Made by a program: the position numbers and the translations under genes. Shown one piece after another: positions 1-13,010 of a stretch of DNA of 64,000 nt; within the stretch, counting starts at the first letter, position 1; the number at the start of each line of letters is the position of its first letter. The stretch is from Atopsyche davidsoni. Taxonomy: Eukaryota > Arthropoda > Insecta > Trichoptera > Hydrobiosidae. The notes under the pieces are model-generated. The model saw only the letters and a list, made by a program, of their open reading frames with translations. It was not told the origin of the DNA and did not search any database. The DNA lies in the NCBI GenBank assembly GCA_022113835.1, contig JAILWY010000007.1:8905001-8969000 (forward strand). Reading direction: 5' to 3'.

Positions 1-1089
1 AGTTTTCGTCGACATTCACTGCAAGTCTCTCACTTCTTAGTTTTCTCAGAGTAGTCTACTGTCGTAAACTCACTCTTGTGACCAAGTTCTTAAAGACTGG
101 TTAAATTGAATAGTGATTACCAAACTATTAAATACGTCACACACAATGAGTGATTTTACAGTCTACTATTTTTGATAGTCTCATCTAAATTGCAGATTAT
201 TTAGTATGTCTAGAATGATAGCTGAAAGTCTCTGTGAACTCTCTTGCTTTTTTATAAATAAAAAAAATTGCTACAGACTCTTCGTTCTTCGAGCTTGTTC
301 ATATAAGATTGTGGAATAATGCACCACGAAGCGTTACAACACATATACTTAACCATTATATGTAATATCCGGTGAAATTAATACATGTTTGTATATGTTG
401 CAAACTTAATCAAATTAGAAAATTATAATTTAATTTCGTAGTATTTACTTCACATCGTTACGAATAGATATGTTAAATCCATCGAGATATTTGTGGCTCG
501 CCTGTAAGATGTTGTTTTGTCCCACCGCGAATCGCCAGCTCCTTCAATCAGTGTTTAACAAGACAGGTTTATTTGAGATATTTGCATCGTGTTTTGCCAT
601 TTTGCGCTTTAAGCATGCCGATGGCGTCGCACTGTCCGCCAGGCACTCCATGATTGCAAAGCAGCAGCTGATTGCGAAATATAACATCAAAAGGACGATG
701 AAATATTCTAAGCTTGCATATCCGCGCCTGTGTTTTTGTTTGCATTTTTAATTAAAATTTTCAGAATCTCTTTGTTATTTTTTCTACATCCGAAATTTAT
801 GACTATAGAGTTGGTTTGAAAATATGAAACAGAGCATCATGTTTATGAAAAGATTTTCAATTTGTATTATGACATTAAACTATTCATAATAACACGCCTT
901 GCTTGGAAACAAGTTACTTCGAGTATCTAAATATAATTTATTTAATAAATAATTTAATAGACAATATCTATATAATATAGTAAGCCTAACGTGTTTTTTT
1001 TGTTTTGTGGTCAACATATCTACTCATTGGGCATCAGAGGTTCAAATCCCAAATCGATTAATTTAACAAATGCTTTGCTTTGATTTTTA

Positions 1090-1370
1090 TCTACTATAAT
1101 CTACTATAATAATAGCCATTGTGTGTTTGTATGTTTGTATGTTTGTATGTGTGTATGTTTCATTTTTCCGTTCTGTATAGAATATCTTAAAAGATACAAC
1201 GCTGATTTTTTGCACATAAGTTAAGTAAATTTTTCCGCAGCTATGTGCCGAATTTCAAGACGATAGGATAATATTTTCATTCATAAACTTTAAAATATGC
1301 TTTAGCGAATTTCAAAACACTATCGCATCGTTCATCAAATACGTCATTTTATGACGGGCTACATTGCTAG
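1090..1370 (+). mobile_element. Non-autonomous Helitron-like element (Lep1-like)
   Basis: Begins with TCTACTATAATCTACTATAA, is followed by a TGTTTGTA-type microsatellite (about 1120-1160), and ends ACATTGCTAG. The edges are A|TC and CTAG|T, the termini expected of a Helitron inserted between A and T with no target duplication. A short hairpin-prone GC patch (ATGACGGGCT) lies just before the 3' end. Internal microsatellites plus a CTAG end are described for lepidopteran Lep1-type Helitron-like elements. There is no coding capacity. Confidence 0.55.
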
Positions 1371-4300
1371 TGCTTTTAAGAAAAAACCCTATGTGTGAGT
1401 CGTTTTTTATTATTTTTTTGATACACAAATCTAATGATAAAATCTGATCCTGTAATGAATACAAAACATACATGTCTAAAACCATACTATAACTATGTTT
1501 AATTTTTATAGTTATTAATTTTTTTTAAATATTAAACAACTCCAATACGTATGTAATGCACTCTCTAAAAAAATAAAAAACCATTTTTTTCGTTGTCAGA
1601 AGTGGTAGGCAGTTTAGGGAACACGCCTTTAGAGTCACCGTGTACAGAAAATCATCATCACAAAAGAAGCCAATTCCCAAAATCAACAGCACGAAGATCA
1701 ATTAAATCCACCACCTTGACTCGGGATTAGGCCCACCTGTGAATGCTAACAAACACGCCGATTCTCATAGTTTGTTTGCCATGTTTTTTTTGTTAATAGA
1801 AAAAGATTGATAATATTAATTAAAAATTAACAGGTTTTCATTCGGTAGTTTTAAAACATAATATTAAAAATAAATTAGTTGCATTAATTTAATAGCTACC
1901 ACTTAATCAATAGTTTTTTTTTCATTTATTGAATATACATATGTATTATGGAAGTTAAAAGTATTTGCGATTTATGGAGATTTATTATTAAACGATATAA
2001 ACAAAGATAATATATTTAACGTTTAAGTTTAAAATAATGAATCTAAATTATGTCAGAAAATATGTTTCCAAAAACGTTTCCCGTATGTTCATTTTAAATG
2101 ATTAGTTAATTGTAGCTAATTTATACAATTCTGGTTTTCTTTGTTAAGACTCAAGAGATTCTGCTTGAGGCGAAACTACCTACACAAGGCCAGAGCAGTC
2201 AAAAATAAAGTGCAGCTGCGAGAAGTTCAAAAATTAGAAAGCACGCACCCTCAGTCCATTTTTCTAGCTCCCATTAATTTTAATATATTTATTTTTTTAA
2301 ATTATTGTAAGACACACCAATTTACTTTTTGGATCAAATTTTAGCAAATTGCTTAACACGTACACCTATCTTTTTTTTGTGGCATCTCTACGATTAAACC
2401 GAGTTCTGTATGGGTTATCGGTATGAAAAAACTAAACAAAAGTAAATATGCTTTCTAATATATTACAAATCTATAGGTATAAACGGAACAGAATTAATGT
2501 ATATATGATTATTCTACGTTTTTTGAAGATACTAAAAATAAAAAAATATATCAAGTATTTGGCACACATATATATTTTTAATCACGTCAAGTCATATTTT
2601 TTCCAGAGAATTAATTATCTGTCTTTAAAGTTTAGTTTATTAATATTTTGTTTGTTTGTTAATATGGTGGGAGGGGTTAGAGCGCCATCTTGGAAACATG
2701 GCGACTCGTCGCGGCCGCCCTTGGGGATCCTAGGAAGCTGCAAAAAATGTCCATTCAATAAAATGAAAGTTGTATGCATCGATACTGCTATTAAACATAT
2801 CGATTTTTATACGCTCTGATTTTATGACAGGGTTCAATCATGTGAGTTTTACAAAAATAATAGACGAAAATATTGATCGGCTGTGAGGATAATTGTAAGC
2901 TTTGCTTAAAAAAATAATAATAATCTGGTTCGGATAATCGAAATGGTCATGTCGCACATGCCGAGCAGCTGGAAGAAGGCGTCCGTCCTCGGGCTGGACG
3001 ATTCTCAGTTCGATCACGGAGCGGAATCAACACGCGCAGGTTTTTGTCGGTCAGCCAAGGTTAGCGGAGGCGAGTCGCGCCGGCCCGCCGTACCCTTTGT
3101 CCGACGTTTGTTTTCTTTTTTCCGCCTTTATGTTGGCAGTATTGAGCATTTTGAATGTTGCCGTTGGCGCACGTGAGGCTCATATTGAAGAGGCTGCGGA
3201 CTCCCGCTCTCGACCTCGGTGCGACGCGTCATCGCCCAACACTGCGGGCCGAGGAAAACTTACTGCTCTGCGGATGAGTTTCTACTTTGCCAAATTGCAA
3301 CATCGCTCGCAATTCGAATGACCTTGAACAGATGACTGTTTTCAAATTATTGCACGCTTTGGATTTCGGCATATTAAAGTCAATAAAATTGGCAGACCAT
3401 CCTTGCTGCATCCAAGCTGACAAAGAGGATGTTGTACATCGTCGGATAATGGGTAGGCCCCAGAGAAGATGTCTGGGTGGTATAGCAAGGAATTCCAATA
3501 CTCTGGATCCCATCATCCCGTAGAATCGATATACAGTGGATATGTGACGTCTCAAAGCTTATTTCGAAATAAATATAATTTAGATCTTGTGTTATTTTCA
3601 TATAAATTCAATTTATACAAAATATTTTTTTGTGTTAAAACATAGGTTCTTATTTTTTGTACTTGTTAAGGTAATGTAATGGCAAACGCTTGTGTTTCTC
3701 AATAAAACACGAGTAGTGACTACTTCATTTTTCAACGGGTTTGCCTCCAACAATTTCAAGAGAATTAATAAACGGGAAATGAATTATAGTGACATGATTA
3801 GTGAAATCAAGGCGTGGCTTAGTGACTCTGATAGCAATTAATGTGATTTTAAACAAATGACCACGTAAGCGGTACGTGGCGGGAGATCGCGGACATAAAT
3901 TATATCTACCAGCGAGCAAAATCGAATTACATTGACATTGTTTATTGCCGAAGCTTAAACGTAATTGTATGCAGGCTAAACTGTGCGTTGTTCAAACCTG
4001 TTTCTCGTACAGTAATTAATAGTTAAATTCTGCAGACAGAGGCTTCATTCTAATACTATATCTACCGACACCTGGTCGCGTGCTTCGAAAGTTTAGAACG
4101 GAACACGATAATCTAGAGGGCCATATGGTTGGCAGCGGCGGCGTTGTATCTCGAAAGAAAAATTTGGCTGCTCGATTAAAGCTAACACTGCCTAAGGGAT
4201 ATTTTATTAAAATGCAATTATTAGTGCACATAAACGCTCGTTTTACAAAATTTCCTCTACAGTGCCAGCTCCGAAAAGGCAGCATTGCTTTTTTTACATG

Positions 4301-4905
4301 CGCCTTGTGTTTAAGTACTGACGCCGCAGTAGTCAACAATGTGGCTTTCAAAACACGCTACTGGGTGGTATAAACATACCGTTGCATTGTGTTTGATTAA
4401 CAATGCAGAAACATGAACTGTAGAACAAAAAAAAATCGATGCCAAGTGTTATATTTGTTTATTGTATGTTACAACGACCCGGGCCTCCCGTGAGATCTCG
4501 CGCTCCCTGTGCAAATCTGCCGCCTACACTCGTCGCGACACAACAGACATCCGACCAACAAATTAAATTAAACAACAATAAAATGAAACTAGGGATTTTT
4601 TGTGGCATTTTTTATGCGATTTCTATTTTAGATTTGCTGTCGCGATTTTTTCTCTTTGTTGTCGCGTTTCAATATCCATTTTCAACTTCCTGTTAAAAAT
4701 TCGTTATCGCGATCGGGTGCGCCGAGTGCAGCTCACTCCATGCAAATCTCGAGAAGGGAAATCGGAGCTCGCAGGCAGGGAGCTCGGTGTTTTATTGGAG
4801 GAGTGTCGTGTTGCATGTAATTTGCAAGGGAAACGAATGTTTGCTTGCCCATGTTTATTCACGCCCTTTTCACTTTAATATAATACGAGAAATACCTGTG
4901 CTTTT
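1371..4905. other. Intergenic, AT-rich, no gene recognised
   Basis: Mostly AT-rich sequence. Notable patches are a GC-rich island at 2670-2745 with paired CCATCTTG/ACATGGCG words, another at 2940-3250 with short open frames, a possible LINE scrap at 3400-3530, and a stretch at 4080-4370 open on both strands without family motifs. An ATGCAAAT octamer (POU-type word) sits at 4740-4747. Confidence 0.4.
3400..3530 (+). mobile_element. Possible non-LTR retrotransposon coding scrap
   Basis: Plus-strand translation gives RRIMGRPQRRCLGGIARN, which resembles the GRPQRRWxDDI segment near the C-terminus of many animal LINE polyproteins. No other part of the element is present and the match is short. 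Confidence 0.3.
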
Positions 4906-4906
4906 T

Positions 4907-5010
4907 TAGCCGGCTGCACACACAGCGGCACAACTTACCACCGATAAGCAATCAGCCAATAGCGTACGTTTATTTTGGGTGTTTTTTTATGTGTTTGCCT
5001 AAAATCGTTG
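4907..5010 (+). repeat. Palindromic MITE family, partial copy
   Basis: Contains GCAATCAGCCAATAGCGTAC followed by TTTATTTTGGGTGTTTTTTT, the core shared with copies at 15596, 18918, 39432, 42684 and elsewhere. Only the left half and centre are clear. Confidence 0.55.
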
Positions 5011-7332
5011 ACCACAAGCTAGGATCAAACAATTTTCTCAAAAAAGATATATACATTACAAGTAAAATGATAATTTGTTCCAGGTAGGACTTATATCCCA
5101 ATAACCAGAAAGTAGAAAAATGTACATGGTATGGAGTTGGTGGACTCCCTGCAACACCAATAAATTGCAGTTTTAAAGACTCATTACTTGAGATAATTTC
5201 AATTTAATTTTAACCCGGCTATGTTAAGCAGAATGGATATGAAGGAACATTGAATTTATTTAAAAATAATCTTTTAAATATGTTACGAAGGTGGCTAGCC
5301 CCTGGACTCTACTCGTCTTTTTTCGCCGGTTTCCGATTTTCGCAATAGGCCTTGCTTTGGCCAATGACTTCGATTTGAGCTGCTTTTCAATCTTCATATA
5401 AAAAAATACCATTATATTTAATTATATTCATTATAATCAATTACATTTTAAAGTGTTATATTAATAACAAACAGCTAATATTGATATGGTTTGCTTTACC
5501 TGCAAATAAAAATTTGAAATGCATCGCACGCCACCGATTATTAACACTAAAATTGAGGGCTGTAAAAACAACGGCAGTAATTTTCAAAAATTGCCTTTCC
5601 GAGAAAGCTGGTTCAATTCTATAAACCGTATTTATTTTTATTGATATAGTTATTACTATTAACGATTTATAATTATATGTTTAAATAACGCACGATGGAC
5701 GGCATCTCGGGCACAATAAACCGGTAAAAGGGAGAGGCCCTCGCAGGACGCAATCAGCCCGACCTCGCCCGCGCGGGTCTGATCCGACGCTCGCCGAGTC
5801 GTCAGTCCGCCATTTCTCTTTTTGTGCGGAGGATAAAAATAAAATTTAATTGTGATAATAAACATGCGGCTTTATGACGATTAAACCATGCAGCTGGTGC
5901 AGTTTAAATGCACCCAATGGCTCTTCGTTGAAATCCCCTTGTGTGCGCGAGCGTACGACATTGAGAGGAATTATTGAACCCTGAAGCTGAAGTCAATGTA
6001 AATAGAAGCTGAGGGTATCGTCGTTGCTATCAGGTTTATTTTAGCGGATAATTTCTTGATTCAGTTTCGTGCGATTGAACTGCTTTGTAAGGGACAAATG
6101 AAAACTGGTTTTCAATTAATATTATTGGACTGTGACACCAAGTGAAAAGATATACTTCCTCTAAAAACATTAAATGTATTTATAGTTATAATTAATATTT
6201 TTTACGGAAAGTGCAGGAATCCCACTATAATATTTTTAAACTTATTGATACAACTAGTTTTGCCAACATGCTTGGCATCTTTAAACTGAGCGAGATTCGT
6301 AATTTATTTGATGAATGGTTTGAATCATTGTAATGTAGGCTTATTTGAAGAAAAAACACCAATAAAAAAAGGAATTAAAACCCCGCGTAAAAAAAAGATG
6401 ACATTGATGAAGGTTTTCCGTAGTTTTCTAAGGCAAATGCTAGATACCTACTAACCGGAACACCTAACCTTCCTATTTGACCAGAGTTGTGAGGATAGGA
6501 TGAACTTCCCTCTATCAGACTTTCTAAGTTTTGATGTCTGATATTATTTTGTACCCTCAATGTGCCATTGCGTCGTTTGCACGCGGCAGTTCACGACCGC
6601 GTCATTGGCAGTCGTGGCACACGGTGTTGCCAGGTTAATTTGGCCAGAGATCACGGTCTTCGTTGCCACAAACTATGTCAAAGTTTGGAAATAATTGCAT
6701 CTAAACACTTGTATTTTATAAAATATCTCAAAACTTATAACACTCTTTTCACGATATTGTTGAATCTCCATTATATCAAATACCATGAAGTCAATTATTT
6801 GAGAAGAGACTGCTTTCCACCTTGACCTGCATAAAACGCCATACTTTTCAAAACAAAAATATATATTAGCGTATTGATTGTAACTTAGAATAATTAAAAG
6901 TATTAAAACTAAAAAGTATGTTAAGTTTAGAGCTTATTTTGAACTACGTAACATTTTTTTTGACGACATCTATAACTGGTTATTTAAGATTATCCCATGA
7001 GTTTTTTTATAATCTGGGATCAGATTGACAGGCTGCTCGCCATCGTTGAGCAATCGCCTCGTTTCTGGAGATTCAGATATAATGGATTTTTAAACACACT
7101 GTATACTTGTACTATTTCGCATGTATGTAAGATAAATTAGATTTCCGTGCATTCGTCATGTTGCTCTTTACTTCATCTCTCATTATGTACAAACTTCCAC
7201 CGGATTTCATTTTAGAAACATGGAATTACAAGTTGTGCCGTGGTTGAAACGAGATTAGCGATTTGCGCATGTACGTATCTTACTTATTATCGGCATGCAC
7301 CAAGGACATGCAATGTATGAAATTCTAGCTCC

Positions 7333-7370
7333 TAGTATGGTTGCTTGCCGACCATGGGGTGCCGAGCTGA
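7333..7370 (+). mobile_element. tRNA-derived SINE fragment
   Basis: Holds GCTTGCCGACCATGGGGTGC, closely matching the core of the fragments at 9085 and 43287. Only about 40 bp is recognisable. Confidence 0.35.
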
Positions 7371-9084
7371 AAGCGAAGTGACCAAAACATATAGTATCAT
7401 AGAGCTTCAGGTTTAAGTTGAAGAAAAACTATAATATATGAATCATCCTTTTGTGATGCTGGTATCATGTGATTTTCCTGTATAAATATATATATATACT
7501 TTTATAATCCTTTTACTTCTCAGAAATGAGGCTATGAAAGTATCCATTATTTACAAGCCTGCCTGTGTGGGAGGTAATCACACGTACAGTGTGCCTCCAC
7601 ATCTTATTGGTAAGCTTTCAATCTACCCACGAGGCCATCGCAAACACAATCTTACCATTTCTTTGTAATTCTATTTAATTTAAAATAAGTGAAAGCACAT
7701 TTCACTTTCAGAAACAAGACAGACTGCTAAATAAAATGAAATGATTGTTTTCACCCGTATATTATTTTCACAACTGTCAAAATGACTATAAACTCACTGA
7801 AAAGAAGTTCAGGCAATAAATACAAAATTCAACACACCCAAAACAAATATCAAAAATAAATTATACGCTTATTTTATGCATTCACGGAGTGTAGCCTTTC
7901 CCATTTCTAGTAAATGCACCCACAAAGCCTTAAGGATGCAGCTCACACAAAACAATTTCATTATTTTAGGTGGTTGGTAAAGATTGCTACCACGTGGCTC
8001 ACTGAAACCACGGTTTTTGATTTCAGCGTACACGTATGATGTACTACATCACCATCATCATCATCTTTACTTTCTTATTGACAACAAACTCATGTTAAAT
8101 ATATTTTTTTAATTTACGGTTTTACAGCTTAATTTAATTTTTATTTACGTGTGTAAGCTTCAATCAATACATGAGAACTGATGAATATTTTTTAATATAA
8201 AAAAAAATACTGATTATATTTATTGTACATTCCTTATTCTATATTTTAGGTAATCGATTCACTCGTTAACGATGAGAAAAGTCTTCTAAAAGTTTTTTTC
8301 ACGATACCCAATTTGTGTGTATTCGCTGTTTGAGTGTAAAACGCGGATTTGTTAAGAATATTTAAAAACAGCCATTGGCATCACTTAATACCTTTTTATA
8401 TGAAATACACGTAATATAATTTTTTTAAGTATAAAATTGATTCCTATACAATTCTCAACGATTGCGGGCGTAAGTACCACCGGCGTGAATTCTTTTATAA
8501 TATCTCTAATCACAATTTTCGGCTCATGAGTTTATTATACAACCAGTGGCGTGCCCAGAGACAATGGTGAAATTAGCTCTGCTCGGGTCGGTAGCCGCCC
8601 GAGTTGGGCAAAAGTGTTAGGCGTTTAGCTGGTTTGTGAAATGGCATTTGGTAATGAAGGCAATTCCCCGGACAATATGCACTCTCAGCGGTAACCATAA
8701 TCATGCTCTATTCTGAAATATCAAATCATGGTAATTTTGAAAAGTTCATACTCGAAGGAAGCCCGCCATTGCCACACACGCCGTGTCTTTATTGTTATTT
8801 TTACAGTATGTTTTTTTGGTACTTGATTCGCACAAAAAATAATATATTTTAAACATAATAAATCCACAATTGCTTAGATCTTTAATGGGCCAATTAACGT
8901 CCAACGAGAGATTTAATACATATATTGAACAGTGATTACCATGCTGTAAAATACGTTGCATTTATTGCATATAACTATGTGATTAAATTTGATAGATTGA
9001 TTTTTTTAATTTTAATCTATATGACGTACCGTTTAATTTAACCAGGCATTCGGAGTATGGGTGTTAATGTATCATCTAATCTTT

Positions 9085-9145
9085 TTCGTAGTTTAGTGGT
9101 TAGCACGCTTCCTCGCCGACCATGAGGTCCTGGGTAGAAATGAAG
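9085..9145 (+). mobile_element. tRNA-derived SINE head
   Basis: TAGTTTAGTGGTTAGCACGC resembles a tRNA D-arm/A-box, followed by CCGACCATGAGGTCCTGGGT in anticodon-variable position. The T-arm is degraded (GGGTAGAAAT where GGTTCGAATCC is expected), and the acceptor stem cannot be paired, so it is a SINE remnant and not a tRNA gene. Confidence 0.5.
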
Positions 9146-11071
9146 ATTTTTTAGTTATTAAGAGATTTAGGCAGTTTTGACCTTCTGCAAACATCTATTG
9201 TTGATATAATGACACCATTAAAAAAGGAAGTACATAGTATTCGCATATACCTTGACTTCTATATTATGAAGATGTCCTATTTAAGACTGCTAGATTTTTT
9301 ATTACCAACTCTATCTGAGTTTTGAATTTAGGATTTTTTATATTTTATGGAAAACATTTTCGTATCTCGTTTCGTTTTTGGGCTGTATTTGTATATTTTT
9401 CGTTAATATGCGACTATCGGCGTTTCAAAATGTAAATATATTATTTATGATGAATGTGTAAGATTTAATTATAACTATTCCAATGACCATCACTTTTAGA
9501 GCTATACTCTATATATATATATATATTTATAAATAATATTTCCGTAATTTTGCAGTTTGATAATCAATTGAAATCTGCATCTTACCGCTCGTCTTACACG
9601 ATCAATTAAAAAACAAAAAAAAATAATTGTATGTAGATGCCAATTATCAAGGTTAAAGAAAAAAAAGAGCATTATATAATAGGCTATGTTTATAATACTA
9701 AATAAAATCTATACAAACATTGTATATGTAAATATATACATAAATCAACCAATTTTTTTTTAGGGTGCGTTACAGAATTTGTCTTTACGATATCGGTTTT
9801 TAAGTATACTTTAAGCAGTTTTACGATGTACCGGTACGTAAATTCTATACAATAGTTAAAATAAACATTGCGTTTCTCTCGCTAATTGAACACTTATTCA
9901 TACTTTGTGTGTTTTTCTTTCGAAAACTTAGTTTATGTTAGTATTATCTCTTAGACATTGCAACACTAGCATTAGAACACACTGAGAGCAGGTACGTTGA
10001 CCGGCCATTACTTCATGAGTTTCTTTTGTTCTTTATTTTTACATTATTATTATTCTGTGCTGTGATATCCATTTAGGTTATTAACAATTTTTATATTTGA
10101 AATAGATCCTAGATTAAATTCTAATGACTCAACCTCGTACAACATCAAAACCAGGCATGGGTAATCTTTTTTTAGTTTGGGAGTCAATTTTTCCTTTTGA
10201 ATCAAGCAGGAACCGATCTATACATCTCTTCATATTAATTTTTAAATTCATATAAAATAAATCTTTATATTGAATTTTTAAATAGTGTATTAATTTTTAT
10301 TAATCGACTATGATATCAATGAATAAAATATAAAAGAAGCAGCAATGGAAATTTATTAATTAAATAATTTTTTTTTTTTTTTATTGTGCTGCCAAAAATA
10401 CAATGCAATAGATGTTCCTTGAGTAACAAAAATGAAATTGATTAGAGCCGGTGCAAAAGAAGTAAAGGCCCTGATCAGGCTCGCCGGCCAATGGTTGCCC
10501 GTGGGTGATCTAGACAGTGATATTTTCATTAGTATTTAGAATGTTGCAAAGCCTGCGTTGACTGGCCAGTCAAAACTTACTGGAACAAAATTAAGCCCAA
10601 GATTTTAATCGCTTTCAACTCGTCCGAGCGCTCGAAAAATACAGGGTGTTGCCATGTTTTTATTTTCGAATTAGGGGTTTTAATGTTGTGGTTTTTTAGC
10701 GCCACTGCCGATGAAACTATGTCTACAAAATTTGAACGATTGAAATATACTAAAAATATCGGCGGTTCAATCAATCATATTCGTGCGATGATTGCTTTAT
10801 GTAGTGGATTTCTATAAATTAGCCTTAGAGTGTTGGGAAATTATACTGTTATTTAAAAACCAGTAAATATGTGACCAAATACGAATTAAGTCGCATAAAA
10901 TATATTTTTAAAAGAACATTAATTAATGATAGAATAATTTCGAGCGCGATGCAATGTTGATTATTTTTCGAGCTTCCTGAAGCATGTCGGCGCGCACTGA
11001 AACCTAACTTTTCAGAGATACACAAGTGCTTACCTGTAATGATTTTCAATGCGGCATTCAGGCTTATATCA

Positions 11072-11076
11072 TTATA

Positions 11077-11108
<32 letters not shown>
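11072..11108. repeat. (AT)n followed by poly-T
   Basis: An alternating AT run passing into a T run of about 18 bases. Similar AT microsatellites occur at 9510-9526, 27895-27919, 28781-28805, 43770-43840 and 46388-46413. Confidence 0.9.
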
Positions 11109-11825
11109 AATCATACTTTTATAAGCCAGTCGTTATATATGCTTATATGATGTTAATAGTTATTATAATTATTTTAAAATAAATTTTAACATATATAAAA
11201 ATTATGACTCATTATGAACTGGGTAGATTAGAGTTTAGTTAACAATGGTGCTTACATATGTATGAAATAGATAATTTGATATAATAATATTTAAATATAA
11301 ATGTAGTGATTTTAAAAATATAACGTATTTTCAGAAAATCAATAAATATATTTTTTTAAAATATAAATAATACAAATATGTTTTGCTCGTGGTAGTTTTG
11401 TTTTGGAAATATGTAGAGTTTCACGGCTGACTCCTGGTGCAGCTCCTGGCCGTCACGACTCCTCCAGCTAAAGGTCCCAACACTGCAGAGTAGCTTCACC
11501 GCCGCAAAGCACGCTGTGCCAGTGCTCGCAGCGTTGCCAACCTAAAAATTGAATATATATATTTAATAAAATTAAATTTTAAAAAAATAACTACTAAAAT
11601 ATTACTCCAAACAGACTTGAGGCCGAGGTCTCGTTGAAGTTTAGAACCTACAACAAATAATTCAGACATGTGAATATTTACACGTTTCATCGTTTTAAAA
11701 TTTACATACATATCAAATAAGTCTTATCCAATAAGAGCGATTGTTATTTTCGTAAATTTTATTTTATCACATAAAGTATTTATTCGTCTACTTACTTGCT
11801 AGACTCAGTTCTTCTTTATGAAGTT

Positions 11826-12060
11826 AAAAAATCGAGTCGTTTGAAATGTGTCTTTGAATACCATGGGTTGACCACTTTACCAGTGAGAGACTTGCACGGA
11901 ATGCCTATTGCAAGGGAATATCCAAGGAAAAAGAGGAATCTAGCATGAATGCAGAAATGACTGGAAGTCGGGAGTGCAGCTGAATGAGGAAGACTGGCTC
12001 ATGACAAACATATGTTCAGTGAAATGGTCACCAGCCTCCTCTGAAGAGAGGCACTTAGAG
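11826..12060 (+). mobile_element. RTE-like LINE, 3' end of ORF2, decayed
   Basis: Frames read in pieces resemble the tail of RTE-type reverse transcriptases: LLQGNIQGKRGI, then LAHDKHMFSEMVTSLL, interrupted by stops and frameshifts. The segment CATATGTTCAGTGAAATGGT with CTCCTCTGAAGAGAGGCACT recurs at 33081, and in inverse at 21075 and 22785, showing a dispersed family. Confidence 0.5.
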
Positions 12061-12659
12061 AAAAATATATTAAAAATTAAAATTGTTAATTTTTTAAATT
12101 TACAGGGGGTCAGCGCCCCACGCTTTGAAAGCCGCAGAAGGGTTCCTCGCGTGGTGTGTTGCAGCGTTTATGGTGTTCGTCTAATGCAACGGCCTGTTTC
12201 CATGTCAAACTTTATGACGTCAGTCAAGGGCCCGCAAAACAATTTGCGGAAATATTCAACAAACCACTTAAATTGCATAATTCATATCATTACGCCAGCT
12301 ATTCGACTGCAGAAAATTATTACTCGGCGTTTCTTCGAATATAATAAAACCTGTATGTATATAGCGAAAATTAATTTATTTAAAATTAACGATTAAGTTT
12401 TATTTGGTTTATTATCGTTTATGGGGTTGTAAGACCTCTTTTATGTGATGGAAGTTTGCGTGATATATACGAGGCGGATCGTGTGAGAAAGCAGAATTGG
12501 AAAATTGGATGGGTTGGGAATAGTGCCGGAAGTCAGCTGACTAACTCCAGGCGTAGGGATGGTTACTGTCTAAAAGTGGAAAATCTAGATCTCATCTTCA
12601 TTACTCCCATATAATATTTGTTTTAATCAATATATTAATTCAGATATCATAATTTAAAA

Positions 12660-13010
12660 TCTAGAGCCGAAGTAGAAGCGAATCGATATTTCTCAGTAAG
12701 ACCGATTGAGGTTGCGTTTCCTTTGTTGAAGAACAGGCTGAACCTTGCGCCCATGAGGTCCCTTGCAGTTTGTCGACCCTCACGCAGCCCGCATGTCCCT
12801 CCGGAGCCGCCGAGGTCCGGTCATAGGCTGGAGATTTATGGATTTCCGTAACCGGAGCCTGCGGCAAACAAACGGACGGAGGTGTCGCCATTGTTGGCAG
12901 GGCGTGTGGGACTCGCCACTTTATTGGGAGTTGATTGGCTGCGGCCGGCGCGCTCTGCGGTTAGCACTTCAGGGCCCATTGCAAGTACCCGACTTGTGCA
13001 TTCTACCGAC
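12660..13010. other. GC-rich island, possible regulatory element
   Basis: An abrupt GC-rich block in AT-rich flank, open on both strands. It contains CCATTGTTGG (SOX-type word) and several CpG-rich motifs. A 175-codon plus-strand frame starts here (12763) but runs into low-complexity AT sequence rich in Phe, Ile and Tyr with no domain, so I do not call it a gene. Confidence 0.25.

Noticed and set aside
9085..9145. A tRNA gene
   Set aside because: Only the D-arm/A-box half is tRNA-like; the T-arm is broken and the acceptor stem cannot pair.
11974..12396. A 140-codon open frame
   Set aside because: Its start lies in a LINE 3' relic, and the rest shows no family feature.
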